25,175 nucleotides of DNA, taken from contig DATFQE010000016.1 of assembly GCA_035264445.1 (NCBI GenBank), positions 1-25,175 on the forward strand, read 5' to 3'. Shown here in pieces: positions 7,698-14,534 of the stretch. The notes beneath the pieces were generated by a model, which was given only the letters and a program-made list of their open reading frames with translations, did not search any database and was not told the DNA's origin. Numbering within the stretch: the stretch's first letter is position 1; each line of letters starts with the position of its first letter. Made by a program: the position numbers and the translations under genes. This stretch comes from DATFQE01 sp035264445. GTDB taxonomy: Bacteria > Actinomycetota > Thermoleophilia > Gaiellales > Gaiellaceae.

Positions 7698-9089
7698 CTA
7701 GGCAAAGATCGGGCCGACCTGCGGGTAGTGCTCGATCAAGGCTGCGCGGAGCTGCGCCAGCCTCACTGGCTCTCCGCCGGCCGGCTGCGCGGCGTAGCTC
7801 GTGTCGAGAAGCATTCGCTTCGCCCAGGCGCGTAGCGGCTCCAGCCCTTCCTGCTTGTCGGTGGCGATCAGGGTCCTGAGCCAGTCTTCGCGCCCGTAGG
7901 CCAGGTCTCCGTCGACCATGACCAGGTCGACCCAGCCGGGATCGGCCTCGACGACGTTCTCCCACGGATCCTCGCGGCGCCGCTCGAGCACGAGCACGTC
8001 GGCGGGCCGCCCGGCCGCGAGACTGCCGAGCTTGTCGCCCAGACCGGCGATCGCCGCCGCGTCCCGCGTGACCATGTCGACGAGCTTCTTCGCCTTGGGC
8101 TGGGCGCCCTGGTCGACCAGCTCGCGCCGCGCGACCTTCAGCTCGGCGAGCAGGCTGGTCGACCCGCTCGGCAGCCAGTCCGCGCCGAGCCCGACCGGAA
8201 GCGCGAGGTCGAGCGCGTCGGCCGCACGCGTCGTCTCGGCGTAGAGTCGCAGGTTCGACTGCGGCGACCAGACGAGCTTCGCGCCCGCATCCTTGAGGTC
8301 TCCCAGCTGATCCTTCGTCAGCGCGCTTCCGTGGATGACGACCGTCCGGTTGGTGAGCGCGTTGAGCGTGACGAGCTTGCCGAACTCCTCCTTCGACCGC
8401 TCGTTGTCCCGGGCGCCTTCGGCGAGGTGGATGTAGAAGGCCTTGACCGTCCCGGCGGTGATCCCCGCGAGGATCGACTCGAGCTCCGGCATCCCGCGGG
8501 AGCCTGACGGCAGGTCGATCATCGAGCGGCCGACCTGGCCGCCGAAGATCCACTTGTCGACGTTCCGCACGAGCGCCTCGTCCTGGTAGCCCGTCGCCTG
8601 GCCGCCGGTGCCCTGGATCGCGGTGACGCCGCCGACGAGCGCCCGGACCTCCGAGTAGCGCAGCTGGGTCTTCGGCGGCACCGCCTTGAGCAGCCGGTCC
8701 TGCGGGCGACGGACGAGCTCCTTGTAGAGGTCGGAGCCGCGCCACGCGTACCGGTTCGGGAACCGCCTCGGCGGCTCCCAGGCCGCGAAGACGTTGAACT
8801 CGGGGTGGCCGTGCAGGTCGATCAGGCCGGGGAGGATGACTCCGCCGGTCTCGTGCGTCCGCACGCCGTGGGGCTTCGCCTTCTGCACGGCCTGGATCTG
8901 TTTGCCGGCGACGACGACGTAGCCGTCCTCGATCGCCTCCGCCGGCGTCAGCACGCAACCCCGGAACGCAATCGCCTCGGCGGGAGCGGCCCGCGGCCGG
9001 AGCTCGCGCGGCGGCGGGGTCGCCTCGGCGACCGGTGCTGTGTAGGCAGCTTCGAACGGCCCGCTTTCGATGTCGTGCGATTCGGTCAC
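7698..9089 (-). CDS. Metal-dependent amidohydrolase (ATZ/TRZ and guanine-deaminase-like branch)
   Basis: 463 residues from GTG 9089. The amidohydrolase TIM-barrel signature is complete: HxH at H93/H95 in GLIDLHGHPEFN, H221 in YIHLAEG, H253 in VVIHGSAL, and the catalytic/metal Asp D304 in VGLGADW. The LVWSPQSNLRLYAET block (272-286) and the HLAE motif place it with cytosine/guanine deaminase and s-triazine hydrolase-like enzymes, which hydrolyse amino or halo groups on heterocycles. The real substrate is unknown. The usual beta-sandwich is split between the N-terminus (FRGCVLTPAEAIEDGYVVVAG, about 42-62) and C-terminus (GRPADVLVLE, about 360-369). About 90 extra C-terminal residues (375-463) are not typical and may form a lid or a partner surface. 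It is divergent from the tandem UDG-like gene across 42 bp, suggesting a shared control region. Longer upstream starts are antisense to that gene. Confidence 0.88.
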   Translation of the reverse strand: MTESHDIESGPFEAAYTAPVAEATPPPRELRPRAAPAEAIAFRGCVLTPAEAIEDGYVVVAGKQIQAVQKAKPHGVRTHETGGVILPGLIDLHGHPEFNVFAAWEPPRRFPNRYAWRGSDLYKELVRRPQDRLLKAVPPKTQLRYSEVRALVGGVTAIQGTGGQATGYQDEALVRNVDKWIFGGQVGRSMIDLPSGSRGMPELESILAGITAGTVKAFYIHLAEGARDNERSKEEFGKLVTLNALTNRTVVIHGSALTKDQLGDLKDAGAKLVWSPQSNLRLYAETTRAADALDLALPVGLGADWLPSGSTSLLAELKVARRELVDQGAQPKAKKLVDMVTRDAAAIAGLGDKLGSLAAGRPADVLVLERRREDPWENVVEADPGWVDLVMVDGDLAYGREDWLRTLIATDKQEGLEPLRAWAKRMLLDTSYAAQPAGGEPVRLAQLRAALIEHYPQVGPIFA

Positions 9090-9102
9090 GGCAGCCGCCG
9101 CG

Positions 9103-9112
9103 AGTCTACGAT
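9103..9112. promoter_or_regulatory. Candidate overlapping divergent -10 elements
   Basis: Within the 42-bp gap between the amidohydrolase and UDG-like genes, TACGAT (9107-9112, rightward) overlaps TAGACT (9108-9103, leftward). No good -35 is visible on either side. If real, the two genes would compete for one polymerase site. The call rests on short motifs only. Confidence 0.22.
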
Positions 9113-9131
9113 CCTCCGCCACGGGGGGCTT

Positions 9132-10922
9132 GTGGCAGACGCGAGAGGAAACATCTGGGAGCACGATCCCGGGCCACCGGCGGGGAGCGGCTGGGCGGAG
9201 CTCTTCGCCGAGACCCCCAACTACCGCGGCCTGGGCCGAGCCGTCCTCGGGAAGGAGGCCTTCCGCTGGCACCAGGGCCCGATGTTCTTCCGCGGTCGCC
9301 TGGACGGCTCCGCGAAGGTCGTGGTCGTCGGGCAGGAGGGCGCTCAGGACGAGTCGCTGTCGCACCGCTCGTTCACGGGCGGGACGGGAGCGCGCATGCA
9401 GCACTTCCTGCGGCACGTCGGGCTCGACCGCTCCTACCTGTTCCTGAACTCCTTCGTCTACCCGATCTACGGCCAGTACACGGACGCGCTCCGGCCGCTC
9501 GCGCAGGACCCGCGCTCACCCATCGCGAGCCACCGGAAGTGCATCTTCGACAAGGCGATCGTCGACGGGGACGTCCGGCTCGTCGTCGCCGTCGGCCGGG
9601 CGGCGAAGGAGTCGGTCGCGAGCTGGGTGAGGGCGCACGGCGGGAACGCGAGCCCGGACAAGCTCGACGCGGCCTCACTCGGCTCGCTGCCGAACCGGCT
9701 GCGGCTGATCGGCGTGCTCCACCCGGGCGGCGCCACCGGCGGCGCGACGACCGAGATCAAGGCCGACTTCCGCCGCGCCGTGAACCGGATCAAGGACTGG
9801 GTCGACGCCGACCCGGGCTGGCTGCCGGCCGACTCCGGAGTGGCCCGGAACCTCGGCGACCCGTACCAGTACTCGTCGGCGCCGATTCCGTTCCGGGACT
9901 TCCCGTTCGGCGTCTGTCCGCGCCTTGGTCGCGGCGGCACGTCGAGCAACCGCTCCGACGCGCAGCGCGGGATCCGGCTCTTTTCCGCGGACGGGAAGTA
10001 CAACGCGAGCGGCGCACGCCTACGCGACCCGTCGACGGCGGCGGGCAGCCAGGAGGGGTACGACGATGCGGCCGGCGAGCTGCCGTACGAGCCGCCGCGC
10101 GCCGACCCGAAGGCGTTCGACCCGGGTCCGCCCGCCCAGCTGGCGCGGCTGCTGATCGGCGGCGACCCGGCGTTCCCGTGGCCTGATTTCCCGCCGCTCG
10201 GCGTGACCTCCCATCCCTCGTTCGGCGCCGGGCCGATGTACCGGGGACGCTTCCGGCAGCTGAGCCTGATCGTGCTCGCCGACCAGACGTCGCCCGACGA
10301 CGTCTTCACGGCGCGGAGCCTTTCGGGCGATGCCGGCCAACGGTTCCAGGGCTTCTTACGCGCGGCGGGCCTCACGCGCCGCTACCTGATCGTGCGAACG
10401 CTTCCGGTGGACACGCTCGACCTGAGCGCCCAGAAGCGCGACGCGCTGGTCGACAACCCGCTCGTCCGCGCCTTCCACCGCGAGCTGCTGGCGCGCGTCC
10501 TCGCCCAGAACAACGGCGTCACCGCGCTCCTCGCGATGGGGCGGGGCGCCCGTCGTCTCGCGCCTCACGTCGCACCGTCCGGGATGACCGTCATCGAACT
10601 GGCGGCACCCGGCGAGTCCGGCGTGAACACCTCCTGGCAAGCCGCGCTGACGAAGCTCGCAGGCCGGACGTACGCGAAGGACGTCAACAACCCGACCTTC
10701 GACGTTCCTTCCGGACGAAGCCAGCTCCCTCGCCACGACCTCCCCTACGGGACGCTGCTCTGGGTCGGAACCTCCGGCGATCGCGCAGTCCGTCCGATCG
10801 ACCTCGCACTCGACCGCCCGTCGCCCGACTACCTGAAGCTGTTCGCCCCCTCGTGGGTTGCGGGCCTCGGGCCGGCTCCGCTCAGCGCCGCGGAACAAAC
10901 GGCTGCGAGTCAGCTCACGTAA
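9132..10922 (+). CDS. Tandem uracil-DNA-glycosylase-superfamily-like protein (two UDG-fold halves)
   Basis: 596 residues from GTG 9132, which has a G6 run just upstream. Half 1 (about 49-225) reads like a family 4/5 UDG. VVVVGQEGAQDE (63-74) sits where GEAPGxxE is expected. TGGTGARMQHFLRHVGLDRS then LFLNSFVYP correspond to the GxAGxxLxxLLxxxGLxR and YITNVVK blocks. VRLVVAVGRAA matches the RLVVALGRTA strand, and LHPGGA (196-201) matches motif 2 (HP). Half 2 (about 367-515) repeats the layout: GPMYRGRF, LADQTSPDD, GDAGQRFQGFLRAAGLTRRY, VTALLAMGRGARR. Its motif 1 and motif 2 (AAPGES) are degenerate, so it is probably non-catalytic. After each half comes a matching RDFPFG (255-260) / RHDLPYG (534-540) element. 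No four-Cys Fe-S set is present. A DNA-base excision role is inference. Confidence 0.72.
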   Translation: MADARGNIWEHDPGPPAGSGWAELFAETPNYRGLGRAVLGKEAFRWHQGPMFFRGRLDGSAKVVVVGQEGAQDESLSHRSFTGGTGARMQHFLRHVGLDRSYLFLNSFVYPIYGQYTDALRPLAQDPRSPIASHRKCIFDKAIVDGDVRLVVAVGRAAKESVASWVRAHGGNASPDKLDAASLGSLPNRLRLIGVLHPGGATGGATTEIKADFRRAVNRIKDWVDADPGWLPADSGVARNLGDPYQYSSAPIPFRDFPFGVCPRLGRGGTSSNRSDAQRGIRLFSADGKYNASGARLRDPSTAAGSQEGYDDAAGELPYEPPRADPKAFDPGPPAQLARLLIGGDPAFPWPDFPPLGVTSHPSFGAGPMYRGRFRQLSLIVLADQTSPDDVFTARSLSGDAGQRFQGFLRAAGLTRRYLIVRTLPVDTLDLSAQKRDALVDNPLVRAFHRELLARVLAQNNGVTALLAMGRGARRLAPHVAPSGMTVIELAAPGESGVNTSWQAALTKLAGRTYAKDVNNPTFDVPSGRSQLPRHDLPYGTLLWVGTSGDRAVRPIDLALDRPSPDYLKLFAPSWVAGLGPAPLSAAEQTAASQLT

Positions 10923-10924
10923 AT

Positions 10925-10936
10925 GGGCGATCGCCC
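10925..10936. other. Perfect 12-bp palindrome GGGCGATCGCCC between convergent genes
   Basis: The palindrome lies 3 bp after the UDG-like stop and 37 bp before the stop of the convergent phosphotransferase gene. It could fold in either transcript, but no T-run follows on either strand, so an intrinsic terminator is doubtful. The remaining 50-bp gap shows nothing else. Confidence 0.35.
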
Positions 10937-10972
10937 GGCACGAGAGATGTGGGAGCAGGCGGCCGCGGTCTC

Positions 10973-11818
10973 CTAGGCCTCGTATCGATCGAGGACGCGC
11001 TCGGCGCGGTCGAGTTGGCGCAGCACGTCGTCGGTGCGGTGGTGGATCTGCCAGGACGTGCACCGCAGCGCGTGGTGGGCGACGTACGCCCGAAGCACGC
11101 GCGGCTCGATGCCGGTGGCCTCGACGACGTCCCAGACCGGTTGATCGTGCCCGTCGAGGTCGTACGCGAACCTGACGAGATCGAAGCGGGGATCGCCGGC
11201 GCACGCGCCCTCCCAGTCGACGATTCCGGTGAGGGCGCCGTCGCCGCCGGCGAGGATGTTGTCGGTGTGCAGGTCGAGGTGCACGAGCCCGTCGGTCGGG
11301 AACCATGCCGGGTCAGCGTCGGCGCCGACGGCCTCCACGCGGTCGAGCACCGCCGCGCTGCGTCGACCCCAGGTGCGCAGCGGCTCGTGCATCGCCCACC
11401 CGTCCACGCCGACGGTGAGCGTGTGCACGACGGACGCACCCCAGGGGCGCAGGTCGGGCGGCAACAATGGACAGGCGACACCGGCCATGGCGGCGACGCA
11501 CTCGAGCACCTGCTCCACCATCGCCGGTGACGGGTTGCGCACCGAGGCGCCCGGCAGGACCTGCTGCGCCGACAGCGTCCAGCCGTCGACGGCGAGTACG
11601 TGCGGGTACTCCGGTACCGGAACGCCGCGTGATCGGAGCTCGTCGAGGGCGGGGAGCAGGACCGCATAGCGCTCGACGACAGTCTCGTCCGGGAACAACT
11701 TGAGCACCACCGGCGCGCCGTCCGGCGCCGTCGCGAACCACGCACCCTCGTCCGACACTCCCGCCGCAGAGCGGGCGCCGAGGTCGAAGCCCAGCCCGCG
11801 GAGCCGTGCGCGGTTCAC
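10973..11818 (-). CDS. Aminoglycoside phosphotransferase (APH)-fold kinase, substrate unknown
   Basis: About 281 residues. The small-lobe lysine is in PVVLKLF (K40). The Brenner-type catalytic loop is VHLDLHTDN (H180, D182, N187), and the metal-binding Asp is in IVDWEGACAGDPRFDLV (D201). These define the APH/choline-kinase/homoserine-kinase-like superfamily, which phosphorylates hydroxyls of small molecules using ATP. Resistance to aminoglycosides is only one possibility; most chromosomal members have other substrates. GTG 11818 was chosen because the only alternative in-frame starts upstream are TTG codons (for example 11935), within a stretch of lower third-position GC that looks non-coding. 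The gene is flanked by the convergent UDG-like gene and the tRNA-Ile gene and seems monocistronic. Confidence 0.85.
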   Translation of the reverse strand: MNRARLRGLGFDLGARSAAGVSDEGAWFATAPDGAPVVLKLFPDETVVERYAVLLPALDELRSRGVPVPEYPHVLAVDGWTLSAQQVLPGASVRNPSPAMVEQVLECVAAMAGVACPLLPPDLRPWGASVVHTLTVGVDGWAMHEPLRTWGRRSAAVLDRVEAVGADADPAWFPTDGLVHLDLHTDNILAGGDGALTGIVDWEGACAGDPRFDLVRFAYDLDGHDQPVWDVVEATGIEPRVLRAYVAHHALRCTSWQIHHRTDDVLRQLDRAERVLDRYEA

Positions 11819-11909
11819 GTCGCCGGTGGCTGCTCGAACACCACCGTCACATCTTCGCCCAGCCCGTCGGCGTGCGCGCTTCGAGTCGAGCCGTGCGGGC
11901 AATGTCCTG

Positions 11910-11921
11910 GTCGTAAACGAC
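11910..11921. repeat. Short inverted repeat GTCGT-AA-ACGAC upstream of the APH-fold gene
   Basis: Five-base perfect arms flank AA about 90 bp upstream of the phosphotransferase start and about 30 bp beyond the 3' end of the tRNA-Ile gene. It could be an operator or a weak hairpin. There is nothing else convincing in 11819-11951, which is less GC-rich than its surroundings. Confidence 0.25.
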
Positions 11922-11951
11922 AAACTCGCACGCAACCAGCGGTTTTTGAGG

Positions 11952-12025
<74 letters not shown>

Positions 12026-12037
12026 GAGGGAGCGGCC

Positions 12038-12043
12038 AGTGTA
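12038..12043 (-). promoter_or_regulatory. Candidate -10 element of the tRNA-Ile gene
   Basis: TACACT on the minus strand ends 12 bases before the mature 5' end of the tRNA. A clear -35 is not visible; the best candidate, TTCATT, has only a 15-bp spacer. The tRNA might instead be read through from the parAB transcript. Confidence 0.3.
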
Positions 12044-12056
12044 GCCGAGCCCTCCG

Positions 12057-12305
12057 CTAATGAACGCGGTCCGTGCGGTGGAGGTACTCCTCGACCGCAG
12101 CGAGGAACGGCGCGTCGGTCGCGAGCTCCACGACGGCGCCTTTCGTCCCGGCGTCGAGCTCGTCGTCGGCGGCCAGCTCGGTGAGGAACGGCTCGAGCCG
12201 GCCTTCGCGCGAGAGCACCGCCATGCGCAGGAACAACTGCCTCGCGGAGTCGTTCTCCGCGATCTCCTGCAGCGATTCGAAGTCTTCGAGCAACGCCTCA
12301 TGCAT
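12057..12305 (-). CDS. Hypothetical 82-residue acidic helical protein at the end of the parAB operon
   Basis: I do not recognise the family. The protein is rich in Glu, Asp, Leu and Ala and appears all-helical, without Cys, membrane segments or a signal peptide. It opens MHEALLEDFESLQEIAENDS and ends HRTDRVH. The ATG at 12305 is preceded by AGGGG at a good distance (TTAGGGGTCC then ATG), which supports a real gene. It begins 30 bp after the parB stop, so it is probably the last cistron of the leftward origin operon, before tRNA-Ile. That position suggests, but does not show, a link to chromosome partition. The overlapping 103-residue and 241-residue frames are compositional shadows. Confidence 0.65.
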   Translation of the reverse strand: MHEALLEDFESLQEIAENDSARQLFLRMAVLSREGRLEPFLTELAADDELDAGTKGAVVELATDAPFLAAVEEYLHRTDRVH

Positions 12306-12335
12306 GGACCCCTAACGGCCGCGGCGAACCGGTGG

Positions 12336-13184
12336 TTACGGTCGCGTCTCGAGCGCCTCTACGAGCTGCGCGAGACCGTGCTCGTCGGCGAAGTGGATCT
12401 CGAGCCGGCTCGACCCCACCCGCGCGGTCAGGCCGGTCAGCGCTTCGGCCGCGGCCTTCGCGCGCTCGGCGAGGGCGGGATCGGGCGGCGTCTGCCGAGG
12501 CCGCCGAGGCCTGGTTCGCGCGCCCGCCCAGCGGGCCGCCCGCTCCGCCGCTCGCACGGACAGTCCGCGGCGCACGATCAGCCGCGCGACCCGGCGACGG
12601 TCCTCGTGGCCCTGGACGGCGAGCACCGCGCGCGCATGTCCTTCCGACAGCTCACCGCGCTCGAGCATCCCGAGCACGTCGTCGGGGAGCTCGAGCAGCC
12701 GCACGCGGTTCGAGACCGAGGGCTTCGAGCGGCCCACCCGCTCGCCGATCTCGCCGAGCGTGAGGCCGAACTCGTCCAGCAGTAGCGCGTACGCGCGGGC
12801 CTCCTCGACGGGAGACAGCTGCTCGCGTGCGACGTTCTCGACGAGGCCGAGCAGGAGCGCGTCCCGCTCGTCTGCCTCGCGGACGAGCGCCGGGACCGTC
12901 GGCACGCCGGCCTCGCGCGCTGCACGCCACCGGCGCTCGCCGGCGATCAGCTCGTAGCCGCCTGCGGGTCGCGGCCGCACCAGGACGGGCTGCACGACGC
13001 CCTGCGCACGGATCGAGTCCGCCAACCCGCTCGTCGCCTCGCCGTCGAAGCGACGCCGCGGCTGGCGCGGATTCGGGTGGATCATCTGGACGGGCAGGTG
13101 TGCGAGCCCGGGCCCGTCACCGCCGAGCAGGACCTCGAGGCCGCGACCGAGCCCGCGGCGAGGGACTTCAGCTGCGCTCGACAA
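12336..13184 (-). CDS. parB: ParB chromosome-partitioning protein (CTPase, parS-binding)
   Basis: 282 residues. The N-terminal RRGLGRGLEVLL (9-20) is the conserved ParA-contacting tail. The ParB/Srx nucleotide-binding domain follows, with NPRQPRRRF (38-46), GYELIAGERRWRA (76-88, the GERRxRA CTP/parS-spreading motif) and LVENVAREQLSPVEEARAY (114-132). A helix-turn-helix lies at about 142-163 (LTLGEIGERVGRSKPSVSNR). A basic linker (about 215-232) precedes the dimerisation end (about 255-282). ParB loads at parS near the origin, spreads as a CTP clamp and stimulates ParA. Its start lies 17 bp inside parA, a typical coupled arrangement. No consensus parS was noticed in the window. Confidence 0.96.
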   Translation of the reverse strand: MSSAAEVPRRGLGRGLEVLLGGDGPGLAHLPVQMIHPNPRQPRRRFDGEATSGLADSIRAQGVVQPVLVRPRPAGGYELIAGERRWRAAREAGVPTVPALVREADERDALLLGLVENVAREQLSPVEEARAYALLLDEFGLTLGEIGERVGRSKPSVSNRVRLLELPDDVLGMLERGELSEGHARAVLAVQGHEDRRRVARLIVRRGLSVRAAERAARWAGARTRPRRPRQTPPDPALAERAKAAAEALTGLTARVGSSRLEIHFADEHGLAQLVEALETRP

Positions 13185-13944
13185 GCTCCATCGCCACCTT
13201 CCAGTACGCCTCGGCGCCGGCAGAGCGGCGGTCGTAGGCGATCACGGGCAGGCCATGACTCGGGGCCTCCGCGACGCGTACCGACCTCGGCACACGCGTG
13301 CGGAAAACGAGCTCGCCGAGGTGCCGCTCGAGCTCGGCGGCCACATCCGCGGAGAGCTTCGTGCGGCCGTCGACCATCGTGAGCAGCACGCCGCCGACCG
13401 AAAGGCGCGGGTTCAGCCGTCCTTTGACCGCGTTCACCGACGAGAGCAGCTGCGAGAGGCCCTCGAGGGCGTAGTACTCCGCCTGGACGGGCACGAGCAC
13501 GCGGTCGGCCGCTGCGAGCGCGTTCACCGTCAACGGCCCGAGCGCAGGCGGGCAGTCGACGAAGACGAACGCGTACCGGTCGGTCGCGTCCTTCAGCGCC
13601 TCGGCGAGGTAGTGCTCGGCGTTGTCGCGGCGCGCGAGGTCGGCGGCGGTCCCCGCGAGGTCGGCCTTCGCAGGAACGAGGTCGAGCTTCGGAAACCGCG
13701 TCGCGCGCGTGAGCGTGACGAGCGGCGCGCCGTCCAGCAGGTCGGCGCTCGAGACCCCGTTCGCGCGCTCCCCGAGCCCCGAAGTGGCGTTCGCCTGCGG
13801 GTCGAGGTCGACAACGAGCACCCGCTCGCCGGCCTCGGCAAGGCAGGCGGCGAGGTTGACGGCGGTCGTCGTCTTCCCGACCCCCCCTTTCTGGTTCGCG
13901 AGCGCGTAGATCGTCCCCGGCATCCTCGGCCCGAGGGTACTCAC
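13168..13944 (-). CDS. parA: ParA/Soj chromosome-partitioning ATPase
   Basis: 258 residues with the deviant Walker A KGGVGKTT (19-26; both lysines present), Walker A' VLVVDLDPQANAT (42-54) and Walker B FVFVDCPPALG (about 125-135). The length is typical of a chromosomal Soj without the N-terminal DNA-binding domain of plasmid ParA. GTG at 13944 is preferred because it overlaps the rsmG stop in a 4-base GTGA. The ATG at 13923 (MPGTIYALANQKGG) is a good alternative and starts closer to the family N-terminus. ParA forms a DNA-bound ATP dimer gradient that moves ParB-parS complexes. parB follows with a 17-bp overlap. Confidence 0.96.
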   Translation of the reverse strand: MSTLGPRMPGTIYALANQKGGVGKTTTAVNLAACLAEAGERVLVVDLDPQANATSGLGERANGVSSADLLDGAPLVTLTRATRFPKLDLVPAKADLAGTAADLARRDNAEHYLAEALKDATDRYAFVFVDCPPALGPLTVNALAAADRVLVPVQAEYYALEGLSQLLSSVNAVKGRLNPRLSVGGVLLTMVDGRTKLSADVAAELERHLGELVFRTRVPRSVRVAEAPSHGLPVIAYDRRSAGAEAYWKVAMELVERS

Positions 13945-14534
13945 GCCAACGGACGTTTCCGGGCGACTCCAACCCGCCTCGGGAAGCCCTCGGGAGTGGG
14001 TTCGAGCTTCGGAAGCACGAGCAAGCCGTCGTGGTTCTCGACCTCACCGCCGCCGAGCAACGAAGCCACTCGCTGCACCGCGGAGAAGTCGGTCTCCGGG
14101 CCCACCCACAGAATCGCCGCGCCTCCGGCCCCGACGAGCGCAAGCGTCCACTCCGCGGCCGCCGGCGGCGGCGCGAGCGCCTTGGCCACGGCAACGCCGT
14201 AGGAGCCGGCCGGCTGCTCCTCGGCCCTCCCGCGCACGACGCGGACGTTCGGAAACTCGGCGCCCCACCGCCGCAGGAACTCGCACTTGCGCTCGTTCGC
14301 CTCGAGCAACGTCACCTCGCGGGTCGGCAGCGAGGCGGCGAGCGGGATGCCCGGCGTGCCGCCACCGGACCCGACGTCGACGATCGGGCCCTCGAACCGG
14401 GCCACGAGCTCGACCCCGCGCAACGCATCGTCGAGCAGTACGCGGCGCGCGTCGGCGAGGTCGCGGATCGCGGTCACGCCTGGTGTTGCGACGACGTCGC
14501 CGAGCCAGCGCTCGAGCCGGCTATCCGCCGCCAT
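13941..14534 (-). CDS. rsmG: RsmG (GidB) 16S rRNA m7G methyltransferase
   Basis: 197 residues with the SAM-binding motif IVDVGSGGGTPGIPLA (51-66), motif II LLEANERKCEFLRRW (about 76-90) and the family-typical NVRVVRGRAEE (about 96-106). A KALAPP block (about 118-123) stands where many family members have RAVA. The enzyme methylates G527 (E. coli numbering) of 16S rRNA in the 530 loop; loss gives low-level streptomycin resistance in several bacteria. It lies between khpB (14-bp overlap upstream) and parA (GTGA overlap downstream), the standard location in origin operons. It is slightly shorter at the N-terminus than the E. coli protein but retains the catalytic core. Confidence 0.95.
   Translation of the reverse strand: MAADSRLERWLGDVVATPGVTAIRDLADARRVLLDDALRGVELVARFEGPIVDVGSGGGTPGIPLAASLPTREVTLLEANERKCEFLRRWGAEFPNVRVVRGRAEEQPAGSYGVAVAKALAPPPAAAEWTLALVGAGGAAILWVGPETDFSAVQRVASLLGGGEVENHDGLLVLPKLEPTPEGFPRRVGVARKRPLA

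Noticed and set aside
11819..11935. Longer APH protein starting at TTG 11935
   Set aside because: The extension is Arg-rich, with atypical third-position bases and no SD, and the kinase fold begins just after GTG 11818.
11931..11948. AACC-AGC-GGTT followed by T residues, looking like a small terminator on the plus strand
   Set aside because: The stem is only 4 bp, and no rightward gene ends here; on the tRNA strand there is no T-run after it.
13168..14194. 370-residue leftward ORF over parA and rsmG in another frame
   Set aside because: It is an Arg-rich compositional shadow; both real genes have intact motifs in their own frames.
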